Assembly (NCBI GenBank): GCA_964547995.1
Contig: CAZJRB010000008.1
Span: forward strand, 43,926 to 107,925
Length of the DNA: 64,000 nt
Source: CAZJRB01 sp964547995
GTDB taxonomy: Bacteria; Planctomycetota; Planctomycetia; Pirellulales; Thermoguttaceae
Direction: 5' to 3'
Part shown: positions 26,314-34,556 of the stretch, one piece after another
Position numbering within the stretch: the first letter of the stretch is position 1
Layout: each line of letters begins with the position of its first letter
Program-made: the position numbers and the translations under genes
Notes under the pieces: model-generated
Told to the model about the DNA's origin: nothing
What the model saw: the letters and a program-made list of their open reading frames with translations, nothing else
Database searches by the model: none

Positions 26314-26984
26314 TGAAGAAACTTGTGTTGACGTCGTTTGTGTGTTGTTTATTGGCCGTGCCGGCAACGGCGGCGCCCCATCCCGATACGAGCGGGTGGG
26401 AGAACCTCTTCGCGGACGATCTCTCGAACGCCGCGAAACCCAAGGGGGTTTGGACCGTCTCGGACGGCGTGCTCACAGCGAGTAAAGACCAGGCGATCTG
26501 GACCGCCAAGGACTACGATGATTTCATCCTGGACCTGGAGTTCAAGACGGCCGACGGCACCAACAGCGGCGTGATCGTCTACTGCTCCGACACCAAGAAA
26601 TGGATCCCCAATTCGGTCGAGATCCAGATTGCCGACGATTTTGCCGAGAAATGGGCGAAGGCGCCCAAGACGTGGCAATGCGCCGCGATCTTCGGCCGCC
26701 TGGCCGCGTCGAAGAGCACGGTCAAGAAGCCGGGCGAGTGGAACCGCTTTACCATTACGTGCAAGGGCCCGCAAATCGACGTGGTCTTAAACGGCGAACA
26801 CGTCACCTCGATGGACATGCGGAAATGGACCTCTGCGAAGACCAATCCCGACGGGTCGGACATTCCGCGATGGCTGAGCAAGCCGCTCGCCGAGTTGCCG
26901 ACGAAGGGCAAGATCGGGCTCCAGGGCAAGCACGCCGGCGCCCCGATCTGGTTCCGCAACATCAAGATCAAGGAATTGAAGTAG
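26310..26984 (+). CDS. Secreted DUF1080 (3-keto-disaccharide hydrolase) domain protein
   Basis: A signal peptide (KLVLTSFVCCLLAVPATAA) is followed by one DUF1080 jelly-roll domain: GWENLFADDLSNAAKPKGVW, DGTNSGVIVYCSD, EWNRFTITCKGPQIDVVLNG, and near the end IWFRNIKIKELK. DUF1080 proteins are very frequent in planctomycetes and some act on 3-keto-glycosides. ATG 26310 overlaps the previous stop (ATGA); ATG 26313 is three codon bases later and has better spacing to GGGAAAGG. Together with the ThuA-like protein downstream it suggests extracellular carbohydrate processing. Confidence 0.88.
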   Translation: MMKKLVLTSFVCCLLAVPATAAPHPDTSGWENLFADDLSNAAKPKGVWTVSDGVLTASKDQAIWTAKDYDDFILDLEFKTADGTNSGVIVYCSDTKKWIPNSVEIQIADDFAEKWAKAPKTWQCAAIFGRLAASKSTVKKPGEWNRFTITCKGPQIDVVLNGEHVTSMDMRKWTSAKTNPDGSDIPRWLSKPLAELPTKGKIGLQGKHAGAPIWFRNIKIKELK

Positions 26985-26995
26985 CTGAAACTCCA

Positions 26996-27073
26996 GTAGG
27001 GTGGGACAAGCGCAGCGCCGGCCCACCAATTGTATCGTGCTGGTGGGCCGGCGCTGCGCTTGTCCCACCCTAC
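26996..27073. repeat. Perfect 33-bp inverted repeat, TAGGGTGGGACAAG family
   Basis: The left arm 26996-27028 starts GTAGGGTGGGACAAGCG and the right arm 27041-27073 is its exact complement; the loop has 12 bases. It fills the gap between the DUF1080 and ThuA-like genes without breaking their common orientation. Related, longer elements lie at 34553-34733 and 55143-55282. Confidence 0.95.
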
Positions 27074-27095
27074 AGCTTCACAGGAGAAACGCAAA

Positions 27096-27971
27096 ATGAA
27101 ACGACATGACCATTCGCAGAGTAACCGCTGGCTTTTGGCGGCGGCATGCCTTGTTGCCGGTTTGCTCTCGATCGCCCAGGCGGTTCCGGCCGCCGCGGCC
27201 GACAAGAAAATCGTGCTGATCGCCGGCAAGCGGAGCCACGGCAAGAAAACGCACGCCCACAAGGCGGGTATCCTCCTGCTGGCCAGGTGTCTCAACGAGG
27301 TGCCCGGCGTGAAGGCCGAACCCCATCTCGGCGGCTGGGTCGGCGATTCCAAGGATTTCGACGGCGCGGCGACGATCGTGATGTACATGGACGGGCGCGG
27401 CGGGCATGAAATCCTCAAGAAGGACCGGCTCGAGCAGATCGACAAGCTGATGAAGAAGGGCGTCGGACTGTGCCTGTTGCACTACGCGGTCGACATTCCC
27501 GCCAACCGGGGCGGCAAGGAGTTCCTGGACTGGATCGGCGGCTACTACGAGGCCGGTTTCTCGACCAATCCCCACTGGACCGCCGAGTTCAAGAGCCTGC
27601 CGCAGCATCCCATCACCCGGGGGCTGAAACCGTTTACCATGAAGGACGAGTGGTACTACCACATGCGTTTCCGCCCGGAGATGAAGGGCGTGACGCCGAT
27701 CCTGCAGGCCACGCCGCCGGACAAAACACGGGGAACTGCGGCCGCGAAGTCGAACGCCGGCAACCCGGAGATCGTGGCCTGGGCGGCCGAGCGGCCCGAC
27801 GGCGGCCGGGGCTTCGGCTTCACCGGCGGCCATTTCCACGACGGCTGGGGCAACGATGCCTTCCGCACTCTGGTGCTCAACGCGATCCTCTGGACGGCCA
27901 AGGTCGACGTGCCCGCCGGCGGTGTCAAGTCAACCGTCACGAAGGAAGAACTCGACAAAAACCTCGACTGA
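27096..27971 (+). CDS. Secreted ThuA-like domain protein
   Basis: A signal peptide (RWLLAAACLVAGLLSIAQAV, cleaved near AAAADKK) is followed by a ThuA-like domain of the type-1 glutamine amidotransferase fold. Visible features are LIAGKRSHGKKTHAHKAG, YMDGRGGHEI, CLLHYAVDIPANRGGKEF and GFTGGHFHDGW. ThuA-like domains in planctomycetes are associated with trehalose or other sugar utilisation. AGGAGAA precedes ATG 27096 by seven bases. It follows the DUF1080 gene, with only a palindrome between, so one transcript is likely. Confidence 0.87.
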   Translation: MKRHDHSQSNRWLLAAACLVAGLLSIAQAVPAAAADKKIVLIAGKRSHGKKTHAHKAGILLLARCLNEVPGVKAEPHLGGWVGDSKDFDGAATIVMYMDGRGGHEILKKDRLEQIDKLMKKGVGLCLLHYAVDIPANRGGKEFLDWIGGYYEAGFSTNPHWTAEFKSLPQHPITRGLKPFTMKDEWYYHMRFRPEMKGVTPILQATPPDKTRGTAAAKSNAGNPEIVAWAAERPDGGRGFGFTGGHFHDGWGNDAFRTLVLNAILWTAKVDVPAGGVKSTVTKEELDKNLD

Positions 27972-27994
27972 GAGGCCCCCGTGCGGGCAGCCCC

Positions 27995-28023
27995 TTGTCG
28001 CCGCAAAATACGTTTGGTACACT
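27995..28023 (+). promoter_or_regulatory. Promoter for the LamG protein gene
   Basis: TTGTCG at 27995-28000 and TACACT at 28018-28023 are spaced by 17 bp, 67 bases before the ATG at 28090. Confidence 0.4.
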
Positions 28024-28089
28024 ATCGGAAGTGGGTCTCAGCGGCGTAGCTGGGCCAAAGGGGAAAACCGTCAGAATGGGAGAAGCCCT

Positions 28090-28818
28090 ATGTGGAAAAA
28101 TCCGCTTCCTGTATTTCTCGTAGTTTTGCTGTTGGCGGTCGGAAATGCCCTGGGCCAGGCCGGCAAGGCCGAGCCGGCCGGACTCGACGCAGACCCCCAT
28201 CTCGTCGGCTGGTGGAAGCTGGACGACGCTGCGGGGAAGACGGCCACGGACTCCTCCAAAGGCGGTCACGACGGGGTGCTCGAAGGCGGCTTGTCGTTCG
28301 AGAAGGACTCGGTCGCCGGGCGTAAAGGAAAGGCGGTGAAGCTGGATGGCCGCGGTGTCGTCGAAATCAAGGGATACAAAGGCATTGCCGGCACAAAGCC
28401 GCGGACCGTCGCCGCCTGGATCAAGACAAAGAGCAGCCGGGGCGAGATTGTCGCTTGGGGGACGGATGATTTCGGCAAGATGTTCATCTTTGGGTTCATC
28501 CGCGGCCGTGTGGGGGTGACGCCCAGCGGCGGGTATCTCTACATCAGCGACCCGAGCAACGACGATAAATGGCACCATGTCGTGGCGGTTGTCCACAAGG
28601 GCGATCCTCCCAATCTTCACGATCATGTGAAGCTCTACGTCGATGGTAGGCCCGCGGCAATCCACAAAATCGGACTCTTGGACCTTTGGCCGGTCGATAC
28701 CGGCAGCGAGGTAGACGTCAGGATCGGCCGCGGGTTCAACGGCCAGATCGACGACGTGCGGATCTACGACCGGGCACTGTCGGTCGAGGAGGTCAATGCC
28801 CTGTTCAAGCAGAAATAG
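28090..28818 (+). CDS. Secreted LamG-domain protein
   Basis: A signal peptide (PLPVFLVVLLLAVGNALGQA) leads into one LamG/concanavalin-like jelly roll of about 200 residues. Hallmarks are VGWWKLDDAAGKTATDSSKG, RTVAAWIKT, WHHVVAVVHKG, KLYVDGRPA and QIDDVRIYDRALSVEEVNAL. Such domains bind or enclose carbohydrate in planctomycete surface proteins. GGGAGAAG precedes the ATG. It has its own promoter and is 242 residues long. No catalytic residues were identified. Confidence 0.85.
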   Translation: MWKNPLPVFLVVLLLAVGNALGQAGKAEPAGLDADPHLVGWWKLDDAAGKTATDSSKGGHDGVLEGGLSFEKDSVAGRKGKAVKLDGRGVVEIKGYKGIAGTKPRTVAAWIKTKSSRGEIVAWGTDDFGKMFIFGFIRGRVGVTPSGGYLYISDPSNDDKWHHVVAVVHKGDPPNLHDHVKLYVDGRPAAIHKIGLLDLWPVDTGSEVDVRIGRGFNGQIDDVRIYDRALSVEEVNALFKQK

Positions 28819-28878
28819 TCCGACGAGCCGGCCCGGCGCCCCTCACGGCCGCCGCTGGTCTTGTGACGGACATTCTTC

Positions 28879-28884
28879 TATAAT
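28879..28884 (+). promoter_or_regulatory. TATAAT -10 box upstream of the aldo/keto reductase
   Basis: TATAAT at 28879-28884 lies 43 bases before the ATG at 28928. The -35 region (TGGTCT at 28856-28861) is a poor match. Confidence 0.35.
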
Positions 28885-28927
28885 TCAATCAACCGAGTAT
28901 CCGAACCGAAACAAAGGGAGATAAACG

Positions 28928-29932
28928 ATGGATGACAAACGAGTAACCAGGCGGGAATTCATGGGCGGTAGCGCGAAGGTCGCCGCGGGCGCGGCTGTGC
29001 TCGGCGCCGCCGGGGCCGCCGGGGCCGCCGAGAAGAAGGTCGATACGTCCAAAATCCTCAACTACAACGAAAACATGGAGTACCGGAAGCAGGGCTCGAT
29101 GGACGTCATGGTCTCGGCCGTCTGCCTCGGCGGGCATTCCCGCAGCAACGTGCAGCAACGCACTGAAATCGTCAGCCGCTGCATCGACGCGGGAATCAAC
29201 TACATCGACGCTTGCACCCACGGCGAGGTCTGCCGGGACTGTCAGGCGCTAAAGGGCCGCCGCGACAAGATGTACGTGTCCCTGTCCCACTGCGGCAACG
29301 AAATCCGTAACGAGAATTTCCGTACCGCCAAGAAACTCCTGGAGGTGCTCGACCGGACGCTGAAGGATGCGAAGGAAGAATGCACGGACCTGTGGCGGAT
29401 CACCTGCTACGAGCCCGGCGGAAGGCACACCTTCAACACCTCCTGCGAAATGGTCGAGGCCCTGGAGACGGCCAAGAAGCAGGGCAAGGCCCGTTTCATC
29501 GGTTTCTCCTCGCACGACCGCCGCTGGATCAAGTTCATGATCGAGTACTTCCCGCAGATCGACTGCGTTTGTTTCCCCTTTACCACCATGAGTAAAAAGG
29601 CCCCGACCGACAGCGTCTTCGCGGCACTGAAGAAGTGCAACGTGGGGGCGTTCGGCATCAAGCCGTTCGGGGCCGGTTCGCTCTTCCGGGGCGACCAGAA
29701 GGAAAAGAACGAGCGAGGCCGACTGGCCCTGCGATACATCCTCCTCACCAACACTGTGATACCCATCCCCGGGCTGAACGCCGTCGATCAGGTCGATAAC
29801 GCGGCCAAGGCCGTGATGGAACGACGCAAGCTCGACCTGAAGGAACAGGCCCAATTGGAGGCGGCCAACAAGGAGATGCTGGCCAATCTGCCGCCGGGTT
29901 ACCAGTGGTTGAAAAATTGGGAATACGTCTGA
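28928..29932 (+). CDS. Tat-exported aldo/keto reductase-like protein
   Basis: The N-terminus VTRREFMGGSAKVAAGAAVL is a twin-arginine signal. The rest is an aldo/keto reductase-type barrel: VSAVCLGGHSRSNVQQRTEI, GINYIDACTHGEV, DLWRITCYEPGGRH, KQGKARFIGFSSHD, GIKPFGAGSLFRGD and IPIPGLNAVDQV. Where classic reductases have Asp-Tyr-Lys-His, this protein keeps the aspartate (YIDAC) but lacks the tyrosine, and the lysine and histidine positions read as VSLSH and RITCYE. This variant is common in planctomycetes, so the protein may not be an ordinary reductase. The next gene starts directly after the stop. Confidence 0.82.
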   Translation: MDDKRVTRREFMGGSAKVAAGAAVLGAAGAAGAAEKKVDTSKILNYNENMEYRKQGSMDVMVSAVCLGGHSRSNVQQRTEIVSRCIDAGINYIDACTHGEVCRDCQALKGRRDKMYVSLSHCGNEIRNENFRTAKKLLEVLDRTLKDAKEECTDLWRITCYEPGGRHTFNTSCEMVEALETAKKQGKARFIGFSSHDRRWIKFMIEYFPQIDCVCFPFTTMSKKAPTDSVFAALKKCNVGAFGIKPFGAGSLFRGDQKEKNERGRLALRYILLTNTVIPIPGLNAVDQVDNAAKAVMERRKLDLKEQAQLEAANKEMLANLPPGYQWLKNWEYV

Positions 29933-30757
29933 ATGAGATACCCCGCTTTTGTGGTGGCGATGGCACTGGTGGCGATTGTGGTTGCGGCCTGCGGGCAGAA
30001 ACAAGCGGGCAGCCGACCGCAACTCTCCCGCGTTAGTTGGCCGCAGGAAGACCGGAATCCACCGACCGGTCAGGAACCCCGGGGGGAACAAAACCCCGGG
30101 GTTCGGCAGGAATCGGAGGCCGGCAACGAGGCGCACGACTGCGGAAATACGCAGGATGCCGAGGAGTCCGCGCCCGACGAAAAACTCCAGGCCGACGAGG
30201 AAGCCGAAGGCGACGAGAAATCCGGGAACGATCAGGAATCCGAGCCGGACGATGACTCGGAAACCGGCGAGAAATCTCCGCCCGGCGACGGACCTAAGGA
30301 GAAGCCGGATACCGACGGCGACGACGAAGAAGAACCTTTGCTGCTGCTCGACGACGACGAGCCGCTGCTGTTGCTCGACGACGAAGAAGAGGAAGAATCT
30401 TCCAAGGGCCCGGTCGCCGACAACAGCCGCTGTCACCATTGCCACTTGAACTACAAGGATGAGGAGCTTGCCGTGGTACACGCCAAGGCGAACATCAGTT
30501 GCGCCAAATGCCACGGCAACTGCGACGAGCACATCGCCGACGAATCCTGGGCCTCGGGCGGAAACGGCACGCCGCCTGAAATCATGTATCCCCGGGAAAA
30601 GATCAATCCGTTCTGCCTGGATTGCCACGCCAGGGACGAGATAGGCACCAGCATCCCGGACCACAAACGTTTCTTTGCCGGCACGGCGAAGGAAAAATAT
30701 TGTACCGATTGCCACGGCGACCATCGCCTGACGGAACGCAAGTGCAAGTGGAAGTAG
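29933..30757 (+). CDS. Acidic lipoprotein with four c-type heme motifs
   Basis: A lipoprotein signal (VAMALVAIVVAACGQK, lipobox VAAC) anchors the protein. Residues about 30-165 are extremely acidic and contain two copies of EPLLLLDD. The C-terminal 110 residues carry four CxxCH motifs: CHHCH, CAKCH, CLDCH and CTDCH, so four covalent hemes are expected. This fits an anchored periplasmic electron-transfer protein. The ATG follows the stop of the reductase gene with no gap (TGAATG), which suggests co-translation and a shared redox role. No cytochrome maturation genes are nearby. Confidence 0.85.
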   Translation: MRYPAFVVAMALVAIVVAACGQKQAGSRPQLSRVSWPQEDRNPPTGQEPRGEQNPGVRQESEAGNEAHDCGNTQDAEESAPDEKLQADEEAEGDEKSGNDQESEPDDDSETGEKSPPGDGPKEKPDTDGDDEEEPLLLLDDDEPLLLLDDEEEEESSKGPVADNSRCHHCHLNYKDEELAVVHAKANISCAKCHGNCDEHIADESWASGGNGTPPEIMYPREKINPFCLDCHARDEIGTSIPDHKRFFAGTAKEKYCTDCHGDHRLTERKCKWK

Positions 30758-30763
30758 CACGGC

Positions 30764-31516
30764 ATGAACGAGTCGCGCCCCCGCAGTTCGGTGTTGACGG
30801 CCATCGTCGCCTTGCTGGCCGTGGTCGCTATGGTCGGCATGAAGCTGGCGATGGCCCCGTCGCAGGACGACGAGGCCCGCTTTGCCCGGGCGCGGCAAAA
30901 GATGGTCCGGCACGACCTCCGCGGCCGCGATATCACCGACGCGAAGGTCCTCGAAGTGATGGGACGCATCCCGCGCGAGCGGTTCGTGCCGCCGTCGCAG
31001 AAACGCAAGGCATACGCCGACCATCCCTTGCCCATCGGCCACAAGCAAACCATCTCGCAGCCATACATCGTGGCGGTGATGACGCAAGTGGCCAAGCCGA
31101 AGCCGGAAAGCCGGGCGCTGGACGTCGGCACCGGCTCGGGCTACCAGGCGGCCGTCCTGGCCAAGCTGTGCAAGGAGGTCTACAGCATCGAGATCGTCAA
31201 GCCGCTGGCCGAGGAGGCCAAAAAACGGCTGGCCGAGATGGGCTACGACAACGTAACGGTCCGCTGCGGCGACGGCTACCGCGGCTGGCCTGAAAAGGCC
31301 CCGTTCGACGTGATCATCGTGGCCGCCGCCCCGGACCACGTCCCCCAACCGCTCATCGACCAGCTCGCCCCCGGCGGCCGGCTCGTCATCCCTGTCGGAA
31401 ACGCAAGGCAGGAGCTGATCCTCATCGAGAAACAGCCCGACGGCACCATCCGCCGCACGAACGTCTGCGGCGTCCGGTTCGTCCCCATGACCGGCGAAGC
31501 AAAGGAGCCGAAGTAG
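30764..31516 (+). CDS. pcm: Protein-L-isoaspartate O-methyltransferase with N-terminal anchor
   Basis: Pcm methylates L-isoaspartyl residues so that damaged proteins can be repaired. Signatures are RERFVPPSQKRKAYADHPLP, IGHKQTISQPYIVAVMTQ, the SAM-binding ALDVGTGSGYQAAVLAKL and APGGRLVIPVG. An N-terminal hydrophobic segment (VLTAIVALLAVVAMVGMKLA) absent from cytosolic Pcm suggests an exported or anchored form. It starts six bases after the cytochrome gene. Its last 240 bases overlap the end of an opposite-strand frame. Confidence 0.9.
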   Translation: MNESRPRSSVLTAIVALLAVVAMVGMKLAMAPSQDDEARFARARQKMVRHDLRGRDITDAKVLEVMGRIPRERFVPPSQKRKAYADHPLPIGHKQTISQPYIVAVMTQVAKPKPESRALDVGTGSGYQAAVLAKLCKEVYSIEIVKPLAEEAKKRLAEMGYDNVTVRCGDGYRGWPEKAPFDVIIVAAAPDHVPQPLIDQLAPGGRLVIPVGNARQELILIEKQPDGTIRRTNVCGVRFVPMTGEAKEPK

Positions 31517-32085
31517 CAGCAGGCACTGTCTCGGCGCCACGGCGCATCTTCTCGAAACCTCTCTTCCTCCTGCGTCCGCCGAATCCTCATGTAACCGAGC
31601 ATGACGGCCAATGCAAGTACGAGGAGCATCAAGGACCGAAGGCTGAACTGTCGTGGGGCGGCAACTTGTTCGGCGAATTCCGATCGAGAGCGAAGAATGC
31701 CTATGGCGAGCACCGTGCCTGCCGTCATTCCACCGGCCGCTCCGGCAATCAACCCGTAGATGTTCTCGTGGTAGGCGGGCCCGTAGACCCAGCCAATCAG
31801 CAGTCCGCCGGAAGTTGCGAACCCGAATGCTAGACACGCGCGAAACAGCCAACCGAGCCGCCGTCGCGGAATCGCTGCAATCAGCATTGCATACAACGCG
31901 ACGGCCGGGAACTCCCAAGGCGTAGAGCCCAAGTAGAATGGCGCAAGTATCAATATGCCGAACGCGATAACGTAGACGAAGAAGCCAAGGCCACCGGCAA
32001 GGACGGCGACAAATGCTCTGATGATCCAGTCACCCAGCCACTGACACCGGCGATGCCATCGAGATTCCCGTGAAGTTTCGTCCAT
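31276..32085 (-). CDS. Membrane protein of unknown function, 3' end overlapping pcm
   Basis: Residues 1-190 show about five membrane helices (FVAVLAGGLGFFVYVIAFGI, GLIAGAAGGMTAGTVLAIGI) and the segment RQFSLRSLMLLVLALAVMLG, common in planctomycete membrane proteins. The last 80 residues are antisense to pcm and have no recognisable character, so the natural stop may have been lost by mutation or the overlap is real. The start ATG 32085 is 104 bases from the divergent kinase-like gene. Confidence 0.55.
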   Translation of the reverse strand: MDETSRESRWHRRCQWLGDWIIRAFVAVLAGGLGFFVYVIAFGILILAPFYLGSTPWEFPAVALYAMLIAAIPRRRLGWLFRACLAFGFATSGGLLIGWVYGPAYHENIYGLIAGAAGGMTAGTVLAIGILRSRSEFAEQVAAPRQFSLRSLMLLVLALAVMLGYMRIRRTQEEERFREDAPWRRDSACCYFGSFASPVMGTNRTPQTFVRRMVPSGCFSMRISSCLAFPTGMTSRPPGASWSMSGWGTWSGAAATMITSNGAFSGQPR

Positions 32086-32189
32086 GCTGCTATGATACCA
32101 CAAGCACACCGGCACGACAGGGATTTCGGTCTTGCGGTGAGTCCCTTTCCCGGCGACAATGAGCGTTTGCCGATTTCGAGGATGGGACC

Positions 32190-34556
32190 ATGCCGGAGAG
32201 GCCGCCGACGGAACTGACGGAAATGCTCGAGCGCCTGGGGCTCGCCACGCCGGCGGAGGTGCGGCGGATGGGGCGCCGGGTGCGGCGGTTGGCCCGCGAT
32301 CTGCCGCGGTTTGAATCGGTTTGGGTCGATGCCCTGGCCCAGGCCCGGATTCTTACCCGGTTGCAAGCGGCCGAGATCAACGCCGGCCGCGGCCGGTCGC
32401 TCCGTGTCGGGCCTTACCTCTTGTGCGAACGGCTGCGGTGGCCCGGCTACGTCGGGTCGTATCGGGCACGCCACGTCCGTACCGGCAAAATCGTCCACCT
32501 GGCCGTGGTCGAGAACGGGTGCGGCCGTGACGAAGAGACCCTTGCCCGGCTCGAATCGCTCGCCGCCACCTCGAAGCGAATCCGCTCCGATCGGCTCGCC
32601 CTGATCCGCAACGCCGGTATGGAAGATGCTCATGCGGACGAAACGGTGGGTGGCACCCCGGCTCAGCGTATTTGGGCCGCCGCCGATTGGGTCGACGGTC
32701 TTGCGGCCGCCGATTGGATGGTCCACAACGGGCGTTTCCCGTCCGGCGCCGCGATGCAAATCGCCGCGTCGATGCTCCGGCCGCTCGTGGCGTTGGAGAA
32801 GGCCGGGCTGTGCCACGGCGACATCTCGACCCACGGCATGGTCCTCGCGTCCGGCGGCAACGTCGTGTTGCAGCAGCCGGGGCTCCGCGCGATCCTCCGG
32901 CCCGAGGAGGGCTACGCCCACGCCGATCTCCAGCCCGAGGCGTTCGACTACCTTGCGCCCGAGCGAATTACCGACGGCACGCCGCCATCGGCAGCGAGCG
33001 ACATCTACGCGTGCGGCTGCGTATGGTGGCACCTGCTTTGCGGGCGTCCGCCGCTGGCCGGGGGCGACGCGTTAGCCAAACTCCGCTCGGCCCAGACGGC
33101 CAAGGTCTTCGACGTGCGGCGGCTGGCCCCGGAAGTTCCCGCCCGGCTGGCCGCTGCGATATCGAGCTGCCTGCAACAAACGCCCGACGCGCGTCCCGGT
33201 TCGATGGCCGAGTTGGCCGAGACCCTGGGCCCGCCGCCCCGCGCAGGCCGCAAGACCCTGGTGCGATGCCTCGCCCGGCCGCAGCGGCTCTTCGCGCGTC
33301 CGGCGCAATCGCGCCGGCCCCAAGGCAAACGGCGTTCCCATCGTGCTGCGATTCTCGGGGTTGCCACGGCCGCATTTCTGGCGGTCACGGCGGCGATCAT
33401 CTCTTGGCCCGCTTGGAAAGACCGGGCGTTGGCGTGGCACGAAGCCACGAAAGCCGCCGGCACGGAAAATCGCACTTCAACGCAACCGCAAGGCAAACCT
33501 TCCGGCCGGGACCAACCCGAGGATTCTTTGCAGAAGACCCTGTTCGATCCGGCGGTAACTCCGGCACATCACGTCGTCGAACAGCCGGCGTCCGGTCCAC
33601 AGGACCTTGTCCTTGATGCCGCCAAACCGCTGCAACTGGATTCGCTCGCGCTGGAAGACGGCCAGTGTATCCGCGGGAAACCCGGCACGCGGCCAACGAT
33701 TTACGTGCCTGGCAACGGGTTGCTCGTCGAGGCCGACAACGTCCGTTTCGAGAACATCGACTTTCTCTACGACAACCCGGGGAACGCGCCGGATCCGAAC
33801 GCACTGGTTCATCTGGAGACTTCGCGTGCGGAATTCCGCGGCTGTTCGTTTCGGGTGATCAAGGCATGGCCGGGTGTGAGTGCGATCCGTTGGACGCACC
33901 GCGAGAAGGCCGCCGATCCGGCGACGCTTTTGCCGGGCGGCCGCCTGCGGTTTTCCGATTGCGTGTTGCACGGCGTCACGTCGGGCATCTACTGCCGGTG
34001 CCGCGGCGCGGTGGCCCTGGAACTGCGAAACGTCTTGTATTTGGGCCGCCGCGGGCCCTTGATTCAGTTCGATCATTACCCGAGCCAGGAAGAGCCGATC
34101 CGGATCACGCTGGCACAGGTAACGCTTCGCAGCAAGGGGTTCGAGGCCTTCTGCCAGCCATTGTTGCAGTGCAATTTCGGACAAGTTCCCGATGCCCCGG
34201 GCGACATCGCCATAGAAGCATCCGCCTGCGTGTTTGCTTGCAGCCCTTTGATTGTCCTGTCGGCGTCCGGTTCACCCCAGTCGTTGCTTCGGAACATCCG
34301 CTGGACGGGCCAGGGTTCGCTCGTGGTGCCAAAAGCGATGATCGCCGGTCGGCTGCCCCCCACGACTTTTGCCAGACCCCAGAAACTCGACGACGCGGCC
34401 CTTTCGATCGACGGGCTGGTCCGCAGCGAGGTCACGTTTGCCGGCGAGCGTACGGCGGACCCCGCCGACAGCGAGGTCACCGCCTGGCAAGCCCCGCTCC
34501 GCTCGACCGATCCGCCGGGCATCGACGCTTCGAGGCTGCCGCCGGTCGGCCGCTAG
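32190..34556 (+). CDS. Pseudokinase-like protein with membrane helix and predicted beta-helix
   Basis: Residues about 60-350 resemble a serine/threonine protein kinase: YLLCERLRWPGYVGSYRARH, FDYLAPERITDGTPPSAASD and DIYACGCVWWHLLCGRPPL. Key residues are missing: VHLAVVE stands in place of VAIK, LCHGDISTHGMVL in place of HRDxxxxN, and no DFG is seen. A membrane helix (ILGVATAAFLAVTAAIISWP) lies near residue 395. The outer 370 residues look like a right-handed beta-helix (DNVRFENIDFLYDN, RAEFRGCSF). At 788 residues it may be a sensor or scaffold. The stop codon lies inside a long inverted repeat. Confidence 0.75.
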   Translation: MPERPPTELTEMLERLGLATPAEVRRMGRRVRRLARDLPRFESVWVDALAQARILTRLQAAEINAGRGRSLRVGPYLLCERLRWPGYVGSYRARHVRTGKIVHLAVVENGCGRDEETLARLESLAATSKRIRSDRLALIRNAGMEDAHADETVGGTPAQRIWAAADWVDGLAAADWMVHNGRFPSGAAMQIAASMLRPLVALEKAGLCHGDISTHGMVLASGGNVVLQQPGLRAILRPEEGYAHADLQPEAFDYLAPERITDGTPPSAASDIYACGCVWWHLLCGRPPLAGGDALAKLRSAQTAKVFDVRRLAPEVPARLAAAISSCLQQTPDARPGSMAELAETLGPPPRAGRKTLVRCLARPQRLFARPAQSRRPQGKRRSHRAAILGVATAAFLAVTAAIISWPAWKDRALAWHEATKAAGTENRTSTQPQGKPSGRDQPEDSLQKTLFDPAVTPAHHVVEQPASGPQDLVLDAAKPLQLDSLALEDGQCIRGKPGTRPTIYVPGNGLLVEADNVRFENIDFLYDNPGNAPDPNALVHLETSRAEFRGCSFRVIKAWPGVSAIRWTHREKAADPATLLPGGRLRFSDCVLHGVTSGIYCRCRGAVALELRNVLYLGRRGPLIQFDHYPSQEEPIRITLAQVTLRSKGFEAFCQPLLQCNFGQVPDAPGDIAIEASACVFACSPLIVLSASGSPQSLLRNIRWTGQGSLVVPKAMIAGRLPPTTFARPQKLDDAALSIDGLVRSEVTFAGERTADPADSEVTAWQAPLRSTDPPGIDASRLPPVGR

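Noticed and set aside
29249..31918. An 889-codon minus-strand open frame opposite the reductase, cytochrome and pcm genes
   Set aside because: It spans three well-supported genes of the other strand. Its Arg-, Val- and Leu-rich text mirrors their codon bias.
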